A stretch of 61,847 nucleotides of DNA from Bacteroidales bacterium (GTDB lineage: Bacteria > Bacteroidota > Bacteroidia > Bacteroidales > UBA932): positions 1 to 61,847 of the forward strand of contig SUYL01000046.1 of the NCBI GenBank assembly GCA_015060445.1. Direction: 5' to 3'. Of this stretch, positions 44,563-53,715 are shown one piece after another; the first letter of the stretch is position 1; every line of letters begins with the position of its first letter. A model generated the notes under the pieces. That model did not search any database. It worked only from the letters and a program-made list of their open reading frames with translations, and was not told where the DNA came from. The position numbers and the translations under genes were made by a program.

Positions 44563-44997
44563 TTAACCGATTATTACAAGTGGAGCACCCTCAAGTACTG
44601 AATCTCCTTTACCAACTTTAATTGCAGTTACTGTACCGTCTGCAGTAGCCTCAATAACGTTCTCCATTTTCATGGCCTCAAGAACCATTACTTTCTGGCC
44701 TCTCTTCACTGCATCACCCTCTTTAACGCAAACTTCAAGGATTACGCCTGGAAGTGGAGATGTTACAGCCTGGCCTGCACCACCTGCAGCAGCAGGTTTG
44801 TTTACTTTCACCTCAGGAGCGCCTGATGATTTTGCTACCGGTTTAGCAACAGGGGCTGCAGCAGCTTTCTTGATTGGTTTCTCAAACTCAACTTTAAATG
44901 GAGTTCCATTTACCTCCACCTCTGCAACTGAGCCATCTACCTCGTTAACGGTAACAGCATAATCGTTACCATTAATTTTCAATTTATATTCTTTCAT
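44563..44997 (-). CDS. mmdC: Biotin carrier subunit of the decarboxylase
   Basis: 144 residues. The N-terminal part (MKEYKLKINGNDYAVTVNEV) is followed by an Ala/Pro/Lys-rich linker (about residues 40-75). The biotinyl domain at 75-144 contains the biotin-attachment lysine in VLEAMKMENVIEATADGTV. The arm carries CO2 from the alpha subunit to the membrane beta subunit. It sits between the OadG-like gene and the beta gene. Confidence 0.93.
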   Translation of the reverse strand: MKEYKLKINGNDYAVTVNEVDGSVAEVEVNGTPFKVEFEKPIKKAAAAPVAKPVAKSSGAPEVKVNKPAAAGGAGQAVTSPLPGVILEVCVKEGDAVKRGQKVMVLEAMKMENVIEATADGTVTAIKVGKGDSVLEGAPLVIIG

Positions 44998-45020
44998 TAT
45001 CTTTAATCTCTTTTAATGAT

Positions 45021-46007
45021 TTATTTTTTTAATTGTGGAGTCTCTCTTAGTGTGTAAATCTTAGAACTCCAAGGTGAGTAAGATTTAGATACTTTATTAA
45101 TGGTAAGTACTGTATACTCAACGTCATGTGCCTCATTGTCCTGCATGAACAAGTGAATGGCCATAGAGATAGCCGCATAAGTCTCTGCCGATACCTGACC
45201 AGATGTATCCGCTTTTTCCTTGCGCGAAGTTCCCTCCATAGCTTTGACAGCGTTCTCTGATTTTTTCCTGATATGGAATTTGCCAATTTGTTTGAATACA
45301 AGGAACAATATTGCCAAAGCAAGGAATGTAACACTCATTGCAGTCAAAGTAAGGAAGATACCGTTAGGGTCAACTTTTGACATTACTGCAGATTTTGACT
45401 CTCCATCCAATGTAGCGTTATTTGTACTTGGAGTAGGATTGTCCATGTTTATCCAACCGAATTTGGTTGTTTTGTCAGCCTTTGCTGCAGCATCTGCCTT
45501 TGAGTTTCTATAAGAAGTATAGAATGTTCCAAGTTCGCTGGCAGAACCTTGACCATCCATTTTTCTTCCATAGGACTTGTTTGGCTCCAATGCAGGAAAT
45601 TCAACTCTGTCAATGATGGTTCTTCCATCAGCAGCAGTGAAAATTACCTCATTTGCACCATCCAATGTAAATCCAAGGTGGAAAGTACCTCTGTTGGCAA
45701 TGCCGTCTGCCCAGAACAGAATGTGCTGGCGAGGCTGTACTTTGGTAAGGACATCCCCTTTAGGGATTCTGTACATTGTAAGGTTATTGGGATCTGTAGA
45801 GAGATAACAGCCCGCAATATCCACTGTACCATATGATGTGTTGAACAGTTCAATCCAACCGCTTCTGTAGCCATAATCATCCTCAAACCCCTCAGTATTG
45901 GTAACCAGTACCTCATTGAGACGCATGTCGGACATATTCTGGGCATTCAGATTAGAAGCGCAGACAAGAACTCCCAACAACAATATAAAACTGTAAAATT
46001 TCTTCAT
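45021..46007 (-). CDS. OadG-like small subunit fused to a lamin-tail-type secreted domain
   Basis: 328 residues. A signal peptide (MKKFYSFILLLGVLVCASNLNA) is followed by a lamin-tail-like beta domain at about 25-165 (MRLNEVLVTNTEGFEDDYGY, RSGWIELFNTSYGTVDIAG). One membrane segment follows at about 217-240 (GIFLTLTAMSVTFLALAILF), then a cytosolic tail with the short OadG-type region (AISMAIHLFMQDN). The single helix and operon place match the gamma/delta subunit that holds alpha and beta together. The periplasmic domain is an unusual addition; similar fusions are annotated in this phylum. Its ligand is unknown. Confidence 0.78.
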   Translation of the reverse strand: MKKFYSFILLLGVLVCASNLNAQNMSDMRLNEVLVTNTEGFEDDYGYRSGWIELFNTSYGTVDIAGCYLSTDPNNLTMYRIPKGDVLTKVQPRQHILFWADGIANRGTFHLGFTLDGANEVIFTAADGRTIIDRVEFPALEPNKSYGRKMDGQGSASELGTFYTSYRNSKADAAAKADKTTKFGWINMDNPTPSTNNATLDGESKSAVMSKVDPNGIFLTLTAMSVTFLALAILFLVFKQIGKFHIRKKSENAVKAMEGTSRKEKADTSGQVSAETYAAISMAIHLFMQDNEAHDVEYTVLTINKVSKSYSPWSSKIYTLRETPQLKK

Positions 46008-46024
46008 TTTTTTTGTTGTTTTAA

Positions 46025-47578
46025 TTATAGAGGAAGGTTGTCGTGCTTCTTCGCAGGGTTTACAAGTTTCTTGGTCTGAAGCTCCTGAAGGGCTCTGATG
46101 ATACGGAAACGAGTATTTCTTGGCTCAATTACATCGTCAATGTAGCCATATTTTGCAGCGTTGTAAGGATTTGCAAATGCATCTCTGTACTCCTGCTCTT
46201 TCTCTTTTGCAAAAGCTTTAGGATCAGCAGCCTCTTTCATCTCCTTACCGTAAAGAACCTCAATTGCTCCTGAAGGTCCCATTACTGCAATCTCACCTGT
46301 AGGCCATGCATAGTTGATGTCACCACGGAGATGTTTAGAACTCATCACACAGTATGCACCACCGTATGCTTTTCTAAGAACAACTGTAACTTTTGGAACA
46401 GTAGCCTCACCGTAAGCATATAGAAGTTTTGCACCGTGAAGAATGATTCCGCCGTACTCCTGCTGTGTACCAGGCAAGAAACCAGGAACGTCAACAAGTG
46501 TTACCAATGGAATGTTGAAAGCGTCGCAGAAACGTACGAAACGTGCAGCCTTTCTTGAAGAGTTGTTGTCAAGAACACCTGCCAATGCTTTAGGCTGGTT
46601 AGCCACGATACCAACTGACTGGCCGTTGAAACGGGCGAAACCTACTACAATATTCTTTGCATAGTCTTTGTGTACCTCAAGGAATTTACCCTCGTCAACG
46701 ATAGCACCAATTACCTCATATACATCGTATGGTTTGTTAGGATCATCTGGAATAATCTCATTCAATGAATCCTCAAGTCTGTCGATAGGGTCGTTTGTCT
46801 CAACATATGGAGCCTCCTCAAGGTTGTTCTGAGGAATATAACTCAATAGAGCCTTGATAACCTCAAGACCTTCCTCCTCATTGTCAACTGCAAAGTGAGC
46901 AACACCACTCTTTGAAGCGTGAACGCTTGCACCACCAAGCTGCTCCTGGGTAACATCCTCACCTGTAACTGATTTTACAACTTTAGGACCTGTAAGGAAC
47001 ATGTAACTTGTACCTCTGGTCATAATGTTGAAGTCAGTAAGTGCAGGAGAATACACAGCACCACCGGCACATGGACCGAAGATTGCAGATATCTGAGGGA
47101 TAACACCTGATGCAAGGATATTTCTCTGGAAAATCTCAGTATAACCGGCAAGAGCATTAACACCCTCCTGAATACGTGCTCCACCTGAGTCGTTAAGACC
47201 GATAACTGGGGCACCCATTCTCATACCTTTATCCATTACTTTACAGATCTTCATTGCAAAGCTCTCTGAAAGGGAACCTCCGAATACTGTGAAGTCCTGT
47301 GCAAATACGTAAACCATACGGCCGTCAATTGTACCTCTACCGGTTACAACACCGTCACCAAGGAATACGTTCTTCTCCATACCAAAGTTTGTACAACGGT
47401 GTGTAACAAACATATCGAACTCCTCAAAACTTCCCTCATCAAGAAGCATATTGATCCTTTCACGAGCAGTATATTTGCCTTTTTCGTGCTGTGAGTCAAT
47501 TCTTTTCTGACCACCGCCAATGCGTGCTTTCTCACGTAGAGAAATCAGCGCTTTTACTTGTTCGAGTTGATTGCTCAT
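46025..47578 (-). CDS. mmdA: Methylmalonyl-CoA decarboxylase alpha / acyl-CoA carboxylase beta-type carboxyltransferase
   Basis: 517 residues. Carboxyltransferase of the crotonase-like fold, with both acyl-CoA pocket regions: [20 protein letters not shown] and [20 protein letters not shown] in the N-terminal half, and [20 protein letters not shown] and [14 protein letters not shown] in the C-terminal half. It would move the carboxyl of (S)-methylmalonyl-CoA to biotin. Propionyl-CoA carboxylase is the reverse reading, but the Na+-pump subunits downstream favour decarboxylation. Confidence 0.92.
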   Translation of the reverse strand: MSNQLEQVKALISLREKARIGGGQKRIDSQHEKGKYTARERINMLLDEGSFEEFDMFVTHRCTNFGMEKNVFLGDGVVTGRGTIDGRMVYVFAQDFTVFGGSLSESFAMKICKVMDKGMRMGAPVIGLNDSGGARIQEGVNALAGYTEIFQRNILASGVIPQISAIFGPCAGGAVYSPALTDFNIMTRGTSYMFLTGPKVVKSVTGEDVTQEQLGGASVHASKSGVAHFAVDNEEEGLEVIKALLSYIPQNNLEEAPYVETNDPIDRLEDSLNEIIPDDPNKPYDVYEVIGAIVDEGKFLEVHKDYAKNIVVGFARFNGQSVGIVANQPKALAGVLDNNSSRKAARFVRFCDAFNIPLVTLVDVPGFLPGTQQEYGGIILHGAKLLYAYGEATVPKVTVVLRKAYGGAYCVMSSKHLRGDINYAWPTGEIAVMGPSGAIEVLYGKEMKEAADPKAFAKEKEQEYRDAFANPYNAAKYGYIDDVIEPRNTRFRIIRALQELQTKKLVNPAKKHDNLPL

Positions 47579-47608
47579 TTTTATAAATTATGTTAGGTTT
47601 AAATTAAA

Positions 47609-48022
47609 TTACATTTTTGACGGATCCTCGCAAAGTTCTGTAAGAACGCCGCAGGTTGATTTTGGATGAAGGAATGCAATGTTCAAACCCTCAGCACCTT
47701 TTCTAGGGGCTTTGTCAATAAGTTGAACCTCTTTGGCAGCCAACTCATCAAGAGATGCCTGTACGCCGTTTGTTGCAAATGCAATGTGGTGTACGCCCTC
47801 ACCTTTCTTCTCAATGAATTTTGCAATTGTACCCTCTGGAGATGTGCTCTCAAGAAGTTCAAGTTTGGTCTGTCCAATCTTGAAGAAAGCGGTTTTAACT
47901 TTCTGGTCTGCTACTTCCTCAATTGCGTAGCATTTCAAACCAAGTTTCTCCTCATAATAAGGAATGGCAGTCTCCAAAGATTTAACTGCAATGCCAATGT
48001 GCTCAATATGTGTTAGTTCCAT
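47609..48022 (-). CDS. mce: Methylmalonyl-CoA epimerase
   Basis: 137 residues, normal for the family. It interconverts (R)- and (S)-methylmalonyl-CoA in the succinate-propionate pathway. Glyoxalase-fold metal ligands are in LTHIEHIGIAVKSLE, GEGVHHIAFATNGV and the C-terminal GVLTELCE. First gene of the operon. Its promoter box TACATTTG is at 48066-48073 (minus). Confidence 0.95.
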   Translation of the reverse strand: MELTHIEHIGIAVKSLETAIPYYEEKLGLKCYAIEEVADQKVKTAFFKIGQTKLELLESTSPEGTIAKFIEKKGEGVHHIAFATNGVQASLDELAAKEVQLIDKAPRKGAEGLNIAFLHPKSTCGVLTELCEDPSKM

Positions 48023-48065
48023 ATCAATATGTTTTTAAATGTTAGAATATGTGCATATTATCTTG

Positions 48066-48073
48066 CAAATGTA
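48066..48073 (-). promoter_or_regulatory. -7 box of the mce-mmd operon
   Basis: TACATTTG on the minus strand, about 43 nt upstream of the mce ATG at 48022. Confidence 0.6.
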
Positions 48074-48123
48074 ATAAATATTCAAACCTTTTCCCAAAAA
48101 ACACAATTAAATTTCTCCCGACA

Positions 48124-48255
48124 GGGGAACATTTTCAGACACTTTTGTTCCTCGAGGTGGATTTTTCTGCGGTAGGGGAACATTTTCAGACACTTTTGTC
48201 CCCCGAGGCAACATTTTTCTTCGTAGGGGAACATTTCGGGGTATTTTTGTTCCCC
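48124..48255. repeat. Three tandem 51-bp hairpin repeats (repeat locus 4)
   Basis: GGGGAAC starts at 48124, 48175 and 48226, exactly 51 apart. Each unit has GGGGAAC, a 16-nt spacer (attttcagacactttt twice, then atttcggggtattttt), and a right arm GTTCCTC, GTCCCCC or GTTCCCC. The linkers are 21 nt and contain a T-run (GAGGnnnnATTTTTCTnCGTA type). It takes up most of the ~320-base gene-free stretch between mce and yebC. Confidence 0.9.
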
Positions 48256-48273
48256 GGAGAGGGGTAGTTATAA

Positions 48274-48308
48274 AAAAAGAGTCTGGGATAGGATCCCGGA
48301 CTCTTTTT
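48274..48308 (-). terminator. Terminator after yebC
   Basis: A 16-bp stem with one G-U pair: AAAAAGAGTCTGGGAT (48274-48289) and ATCCCGGACTCTTTTT (48293-48308), with a 3-nt loop and T-run. It lies about 35 bases after the yebC stop. Confidence 0.88.
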
Positions 48309-48341
48309 CAGTTGTATGCTGATTCAATTGTATGCTGAGTT

Positions 48342-49070
48342 TTACTCAGACATGTCCATAGTGTGGTACACGTTCTGAACATCGTCATCTTCCTCAAGTT
48401 TGGCAAGAAGTTTCTCAACATCTGCCTTCTCCTCTGCAGAGAGTTTCTTTGGCTCTGAGGTAGGGATTCTTTCAAACTGACCCGATTTTATTTCAAATGT
48501 GTTTGCCTCAAGGTATTTCTGGATTTCTCCGAAAGATTCAAATGCACCGTATATGGTAATAGTATTCTCTTCCTCGTCTCTAAAAATCTCATCTACTCCG
48601 TAGTCAATCATCTCAAGTTCCAGCTCTTCCATATCCAGACCCTCTTTGTTCACAACATTGAACACACATTTGCGCTCGAACATGAAGTCAACAGAACCGG
48701 ATGTACCCAATGAACCGCCAAATTTGTTGAAGTAACTTCTTACGTTTGCTACAGTCCTGTTGTTGTTGTCTGTTGCTGTCTCTACAAGCACTGCAATTCC
48801 GTGAGGTGCGTAACCTTCGTAAACAATCTCCTTATAATCTGCTGTGTCTTTCTCAACTGCACGTTTGATAGCCCTGTCAATGTTGTCTTTAGGCATATTC
48901 TCACTTTTTGCAGTCTGGATGAGAGTACGGAGTCTTGGGTTAGTGTCGGGATCCGGACCACCTGATTTTGCACAAATGGTTATCTCCTTGCCAAGTCTTG
49001 TAAATACGCGGGCCATATTTCCCCAGCGTTTCAGTTTTCTCTCTTTTCTGAACTCAAATGCTCTTCCCAT
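48342..49070 (-). CDS. yebC: YebC/PmpR family DNA- or ribosome-associated regulator
   Basis: About 242 residues from the ATG at 49070 (MGRAFEFRKERKLKRWGNMA). A longer frame to 49088 lacks a fitting N-terminus. The family regions GPDPDTNPRLRTLIQTAKSE, MPKDNIDRAIKRAVEK and YEGYAPHGIAVLVETATDNN are intact. Members are described as transcription regulators or, more recently, as factors relieving ribosome stalling. A strong hairpin precedes it. Confidence 0.93.
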   Translation of the reverse strand: MGRAFEFRKERKLKRWGNMARVFTRLGKEITICAKSGGPDPDTNPRLRTLIQTAKSENMPKDNIDRAIKRAVEKDTADYKEIVYEGYAPHGIAVLVETATDNNNRTVANVRSYFNKFGGSLGTSGSVDFMFERKCVFNVVNKEGLDMEELELEMIDYGVDEIFRDEEENTITIYGAFESFGEIQKYLEANTFEIKSGQFERIPTSEPKKLSAEEKADVEKLLAKLEEDDDVQNVYHTMDMSE

Positions 49071-49089
49071 ATTGTCTGTTGTTTTCAAT

Positions 49090-49123
49090 CAGCCGCCGCT
49101 GTTGCCCAGCCGGGGCTGACTGT
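49090..49123. other. GC-rich hairpin upstream of yebC
   Basis: TCAGCC and GCTG pair with CAGC and GGCTGA across a 5-nt loop, with a 3x3 internal mismatch. It lies between the TPR gene and yebC and has no T-run, so it could be a terminator, a leader structure of yebC, or neither. Confidence 0.45.
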
Positions 49124-49153
49124 ATGTTTGTCATTAATAATGAGTCTGTTTAT

Positions 49154-49828
49154 TTATTTTGCGTTCTGGATGCGTGAGATATATTTGTTGATCTCATATC
49201 CCTCTGGAGACTGTGAATATTTTGTTTTTATCTCCTCGTACAGTTTCAATGCCTCAGCCGGTTTGCCCATTTCCTCACAGATGATGCCTGCTTTAAGCAG
49301 ATAGTTTGCTGCAAGAACATTGTCTGAAGCGGCTGCAGCAGACTTGTAACTGTTGAGTGCGCTCTCAAGGTTGTTCATTGCTGCGTATGCGTCACCAATG
49401 CATGCAAGTGCTCTGGCAGAGAGAATCTCATCTTTGCCGTTGTATTTCTTGAGGTTTGAAATGGCCTCATCATAGTTGCCCAACTGCAAGTTGCAGATAC
49501 CTGCATAGAAATATACTGCCTCACCCGATTTTGTACCGTAATCGCTGATAATCTGGTTGAATCCAAGAGCATTTCCATCTCCATTGAGCGCTTTCTCAAA
49601 GTCTCCGTTTCTGAAATACTGCTCAGCAGTGAATGTCTGTGCCATAGCCTCCTGTTGTGCAGGAAGTGTTACAAAGTTGTGGTACAAAAGTACTGCGGCT
49701 ACAATAGCAATAACTGCTGCTGAACCGTAAATGATGTGGTTTTTGTAGGTTTCAAAGAATTTCTCGGTCTTTGAGAGAGCCTCCGATACATTAATTTCAG
49801 GCTCCTGAACGTTCTTGTTAGTTGACAT
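49154..49828 (-). CDS. Membrane-anchored TPR protein (YfgM-like)
   Basis: 224 residues. A cytoplasmic N-terminal part of about 32 residues is followed by one membrane helix (IIYGSAAVIAIVAAVLLYHN, about 33-52). At least three TPR-like helix pairs cover 70-210 (GEAVYFYAGICNLQLGNYDE, ARALACIGDAYAAMNNLESA, NYLLKAGIICEEMGKPAEAL). The topology matches YfgM-type proteins that act with the Sec or envelope chaperone systems; a function in this organism is not shown. A -7 box TAAATTTG lies at 49863-49870 (minus). Confidence 0.78.
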   Translation of the reverse strand: MSTNKNVQEPEINVSEALSKTEKFFETYKNHIIYGSAAVIAIVAAVLLYHNFVTLPAQQEAMAQTFTAEQYFRNGDFEKALNGDGNALGFNQIISDYGTKSGEAVYFYAGICNLQLGNYDEAISNLKKYNGKDEILSARALACIGDAYAAMNNLESALNSYKSAAAASDNVLAANYLLKAGIICEEMGKPAEALKLYEEIKTKYSQSPEGYEINKYISRIQNAK

Positions 49829-49911
49829 ATGTATAGTTTTTTCTTATTTTCAAAACAGGGTGCAAATTTACAATAATTTGCCAAATGACAAAGTTTAATT
49901 TGAACATATTG

Positions 49912-50202
49912 TCATTTAAGTATAAGTTTATGCACCAATACTCCACCCAGCATCTTGTTAAGGTTGTGGATTATCTCCTCTTTCCTGTAGTACATCTGGG
50001 TGCGGAGGATTGAGGAGTTTACTGCGCAGTAAAGTACTCCATCCCTGAAAAACTTGTTGGTTGTGGCCCTTGCGCCGTTTTCCCCCACAACAATATCCCA
50101 CGCCTTGAATATTCTGGCCCGTTGTAGCCCCTCTTCAAGACGCTCCTCCTTTATGAATTCCGCAATTACGGCAGATATCAGTTGTGTATTTTCCCTTTTC
50201 AT
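49912..50202 (-). CDS. DUF721 (DciA-like) protein
   Basis: 96 residues. Conserved segment ARIFKAWDIVVGENGARATT and the C-terminal ILRTQMYYRKEEIIHNLNKM. DUF721 proteins related to DciA load the replicative helicase in many bacteria, and position next to recF is common. The start overlaps the recF stop by 4 bases. Confidence 0.85.
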   Translation of the reverse strand: MKRENTQLISAVIAEFIKEERLEEGLQRARIFKAWDIVVGENGARATTNKFFRDGVLYCAVNSSILRTQMYYRKEEIIHNLNKMLGGVLVHKLILK

Positions 50203-51296
50203 CCCTGAGTGCTGAAATTGCCTGCCGAAACTTCAAACGAGCGGCATTCATCAGTAAATCTCTCCACAATGTTCTCCATCCTCACCTTATTGCTGTCCGA
50301 AATGAAAATCTGGCCAAAATGGTCTCCTGCAACAAGGCTCAGAAGGTATTCTACCCTCTGCATGTCAAGTTTGTCAAACACATCATCAAGCAGCAGGATA
50401 GGGGCTACACCGTGAAGTTGTTTCATTATATCAAACTGTGCAAGTTTCAGTGCAACGAGGAAACTCTTCTGCTGCCCTTGGGAGCCGCATCTTTTGAGGG
50501 GCATATCATTAATTGTGAAATCAATCTCATCTTTGTGTACTCCCGACGAGGTGTATTTTAACATTGCATCCTTCTGACGGTCACCTTTGAGCAGATTTTC
50601 AAGGGTATCTTCCTGCAGATGAGATATGTATCTGAGTTTTACCCTCTCCCTGCTTCCGCTGAGTGCCGCATAGTACCCATATACCTTCTCTTCAAGGTTC
50701 CTGCACAGTTCATCCCTTTTCCTGTATATGTAATCTGCATTTGTGGAGAGTTGCCAGTCAATTGTATCAAGAAGTTCCCAGCAGATGCTATCCATTTTCA
50801 GCAGTCTGTTCCTCTGCATGAGCAACTGGTTGTACTGCTGCATCCTCTTCAGGTATTCCTTGTCTATCTGTGAGAGTATGAGGGTAAGGAACTTGCGTCT
50901 CTCTTCACCGGCTCCGTTTACCAGAACGGTATCGGCAGGTGAGACCATTACAATAGGATATCTCCCTATATGCTCGGATATCCTTTTATATACTTTGGAA
51001 TTTTTCTTTACAATTTTCTCCAAATCCCTTTTCATCCCGATAGATATGAGATCTTCTGTATTGTCATCCAATACATAGGAACCGTTAAGGGCTGCACATT
51101 CCTCACCAAACTTGAAAGTATAGGCATCCGTACTGGAGAAAAAACTCTTTGTCATGGACAAATAATAGATTGCATCCAGCAGGTTGGTCTTTCCCTCACC
51201 GTTGTTCCCCGATATGCAGTTGATCTTCCGGGAAAATTCCAAATTGCCTTCCCGGATATTCTTGAAGTTTGTGACCGATATTCTCCTTAAATACAT
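50199..51296 (-). CDS. recF: DNA replication and repair protein RecF
   Basis: 365 residues. Walker A is GNNGEGKTNLLDAIYYLS. The ABC-type signature lies around RCGSQGQQKSFLVALKLAQF and Walker B is PILLLDDVFDKLD. RecF helps load RecA at gaps. Its -7 box TATATTTG (51304-51311, minus) ends 7 bases before the ATG, so the mRNA is probably leaderless. It is upstream of and overlaps the DUF721 gene. Confidence 0.95.
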   Translation of the reverse strand: MYLRRISVTNFKNIREGNLEFSRKINCISGNNGEGKTNLLDAIYYLSMTKSFFSSTDAYTFKFGEECAALNGSYVLDDNTEDLISIGMKRDLEKIVKKNSKVYKRISEHIGRYPIVMVSPADTVLVNGAGEERRKFLTLILSQIDKEYLKRMQQYNQLLMQRNRLLKMDSICWELLDTIDWQLSTNADYIYRKRDELCRNLEEKVYGYYAALSGSRERVKLRYISHLQEDTLENLLKGDRQKDAMLKYTSSGVHKDEIDFTINDMPLKRCGSQGQQKSFLVALKLAQFDIMKQLHGVAPILLLDDVFDKLDMQRVEYLLSLVAGDHFGQIFISDSNKVRMENIVERFTDECRSFEVSAGNFSTQG

Positions 51297-51303
51297 AACG
51301 GTG

Positions 51304-51311
51304 CAAATATA
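51304..51311 (-). promoter_or_regulatory. -7 box of recF
   Basis: TATATTTG on the minus strand, 7 nt before the recF start codon. Confidence 0.7.
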
Positions 51312-51348
51312 CTTCTTTTTTGGATATCCGGGAATTGCAATCTGAATC

Positions 51349-53640
51349 CTACAGACTGAGTTTTACCCCAAAGTAGAGGCTCCTTGGCATCATAGGGCCG
51401 TAAATGTATCCTGAGTCCCTGTCAACTCCGCTGTCAAAGTCGTCCTGGAATGAGTTGAAGATGTTCATCATTCCCCCGTTAACTTCCATATTTACACCTG
51501 GATATATTGAAAATTCTTTAGAGATTTTCAGGTTTGCATCAAAGAATGACGGTGTCTTTACAGCCATGTCAACATTTGTTCCAGAACTCTCCATGTGCTG
51601 AACCAGCATCTCTCCCGAGTAGGTTCCGGTAAGTGATATGGAGAATTTTTTAGTTGGGGTATACTGCATTGTAAAATATCCGTAAATGTCGGGAGTACGG
51701 AACATCCTTTTCTCTGGGGCAACATCAGGGTTCTCGCTCCACTCTTCTGGCTGTTTGTATCTGCTCCTTTGGTATGTGAGGCCAGCCTGAAGCATAAAAT
51801 CTGAACTGAATACCGCTTTTCCCTCAAGGTTCATTCCCGCTACTGTTGCACCGCTGCCGTTGTAGCGCTCCTGTACCTGATTCCCTTTAGCGTCAAATTC
51901 TTCAAGCATCCTTATTGTAAACACATCCTTCAGTTCTGTGTAGAAGAGCTCCATCATTATGTTTGTCTGTACAGATGCAAAATTGTGATACCAGTCTGTA
52001 GAGAAACTGAAACTGTTGGAACTTTCTTCCTTAAGGTCATCTGCCAAAACGGTGACAACCCTCTCTCCACCTACAATTGCTATGTGGAAATCCTCATCAA
52101 ACGCTTGTGGAGCCCTGAATCCTGTTGAGTATGAAAGGCGGAAGTTGAGCATTTTTGAAGGGTTGTACCTTATGTTTGCCCTTGGTGAGACAATTGCGTT
52201 GTCAACAAGAGAGTGCTTGTCTATTCTGGCACCAAGGAGGAATCCCCATTTGTCTGTTCTCCACTCGTTCTGCAGAAATGCAGAGTAAATGTTCACCTTT
52301 TGTGTTACATCATGTTCATACCCAATTGTTATATCATTAAGGTAGTTGTAGTTGTATTCCAGACCTGCTGTAAGTTCTGCAGGCATGAACCAGAGTTTTG
52401 TAAAAGAATGTACATACTGTCCTCCACCTACAACTACAATGTCATGGGTACTGCCGTAGGCATTCGGGTCCATGTTGCTTCCGTAGTAACTGTCGCGTTT
52501 TGTATCTCTCAATGCGGCATATACATTGTATTTGTTCTTGTAGTCCTTTGACCATGCGTCATAAGTAATGTTTCCGGCATTTATGTTGTGGTCTGTCTGT
52601 TCTGCAATATATGACTGGTGTGCAGGTACATCCAACTGGTCGCCTCCACGTCTGAACTCGTTTGTTGAACTGTATTCTGCCCTAAGTTTTGAGTTCTGAG
52701 TAAGGTTATAGAAAGAGTTGATTCCCAAAGTTTTGGCATCTATGGTACCTATCTCTGTAAAACCGTCACCATTGTGGTCATAAGCCTCCCTGTTCCTGCT
52801 CTGTCCGTAAATGAAGAGTCCGGATTTTCCGTTACCGTTCACTACCGATGCATTTGCGGTAGTGTTGTTGTCAAATGAACCGCTGTTTCCAATAGAAACA
52901 ATATTGTGGCTCACCTCTGCAGAGTTTGTTACAGGGTCCTTTGTAATGATGTTGATTGTCCCTCCAATGGAAGAAGAACCGAACAGCGCCGAGCCGCCGC
53001 CCCTCATTACCTCAACCCTGTCAATCATCGTTGCAGGAATATGTTCAAGACCATATACACCTGCCAATGCGGAGAACACCGGTTTTGAGTTCATTAGAAT
53101 CTGTGAGTAGTGCCCGTCGAGGCCGTTTATCCTTACCTGGGTAAATCCGCAGTTCTGGCAGTCGTTCTCTACCCTTACCCCAGGCTGGTAATTGAGTCCG
53201 TCTGCAAGTGAAGATGCACTTACAAGTTCAAATATCTCCCTGTTCACAACATTTACAAGAGTGGCGCTGTGCCTTTTCTTTGTTTCGCTCCTGTTTCCGG
53301 TTACAACTACCTGTTCCAGTTGCAAGTTGTCTTCCTGTATCTCAAAATTTACATTATATGTACTGTTGCCGCTAAGGGTGATTTCCTTTATTTCTGAAAT
53401 GTATCCTATTCCTGATGCTTCAATTTCAAATGTGCCGGAAGGTATGTTTGTGAGTTTGTAGTGTCCGCTTGCATCTGTGCTGGTGATAATGTTTGTCCCT
53501 ACAAGCCTTACATATATATATGGTATGTGTTCCTGTGTCTTTTTGTCTATAACATGGCCTATAATGTGTGAATCGTTTTGAGCCACGCCAAAGGTGCATG
53601 CTGCCAATACGGCCAGCAATGCAAATATCATTTTTTTCAT
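51349..53640 (-). CDS. TonB-dependent outer-membrane receptor
   Basis: 763 residues. The order is signal peptide (to about 20), carboxypeptidase-like regulatory domain (25-105; IPYIYVRLVGTNIITSTDAS), plug domain (115-230; LNYQPGVRVENDCQNCGFTQ, MRGGGSALFGSSSIGGTINI), and a 22-strand beta barrel ending SLYFGVKLSL. The cysteine pair NDCQNC is in the plug near the binding face. The substrate is unknown. A His-rich small membrane protein is encoded just upstream on the same strand, which hints at metal or a metal complex rather than glycans, because no SusD-like gene is present. Confidence 0.88.
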   Translation of the reverse strand: MKKMIFALLAVLAACTFGVAQNDSHIIGHVIDKKTQEHIPYIYVRLVGTNIITSTDASGHYKLTNIPSGTFEIEASGIGYISEIKEITLSGNSTYNVNFEIQEDNLQLEQVVVTGNRSETKKRHSATLVNVVNREIFELVSASSLADGLNYQPGVRVENDCQNCGFTQVRINGLDGHYSQILMNSKPVFSALAGVYGLEHIPATMIDRVEVMRGGGSALFGSSSIGGTINIITKDPVTNSAEVSHNIVSIGNSGSFDNNTTANASVVNGNGKSGLFIYGQSRNREAYDHNGDGFTEIGTIDAKTLGINSFYNLTQNSKLRAEYSSTNEFRRGGDQLDVPAHQSYIAEQTDHNINAGNITYDAWSKDYKNKYNVYAALRDTKRDSYYGSNMDPNAYGSTHDIVVVGGGQYVHSFTKLWFMPAELTAGLEYNYNYLNDITIGYEHDVTQKVNIYSAFLQNEWRTDKWGFLLGARIDKHSLVDNAIVSPRANIRYNPSKMLNFRLSYSTGFRAPQAFDEDFHIAIVGGERVVTVLADDLKEESSNSFSFSTDWYHNFASVQTNIMMELFYTELKDVFTIRMLEEFDAKGNQVQERYNGSGATVAGMNLEGKAVFSSDFMLQAGLTYQRSRYKQPEEWSENPDVAPEKRMFRTPDIYGYFTMQYTPTKKFSISLTGTYSGEMLVQHMESSGTNVDMAVKTPSFFDANLKISKEFSIYPGVNMEVNGGMMNIFNSFQDDFDSGVDRDSGYIYGPMMPRSLYFGVKLSL

Positions 53641-53715
53641 TGATTTCTGCGTTAATGGTTACAACAATAAGTAGGATGCCCCCTTTAAGGTTGCATCAGA
53701 CGGTATGTATATGCT

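Noticed and set aside
48124-48255. CRISPR array
   Set aside because: Repeats are directly adjacent with related linkers rather than unique spacers, have only three units, and no cas genes are present in the window.
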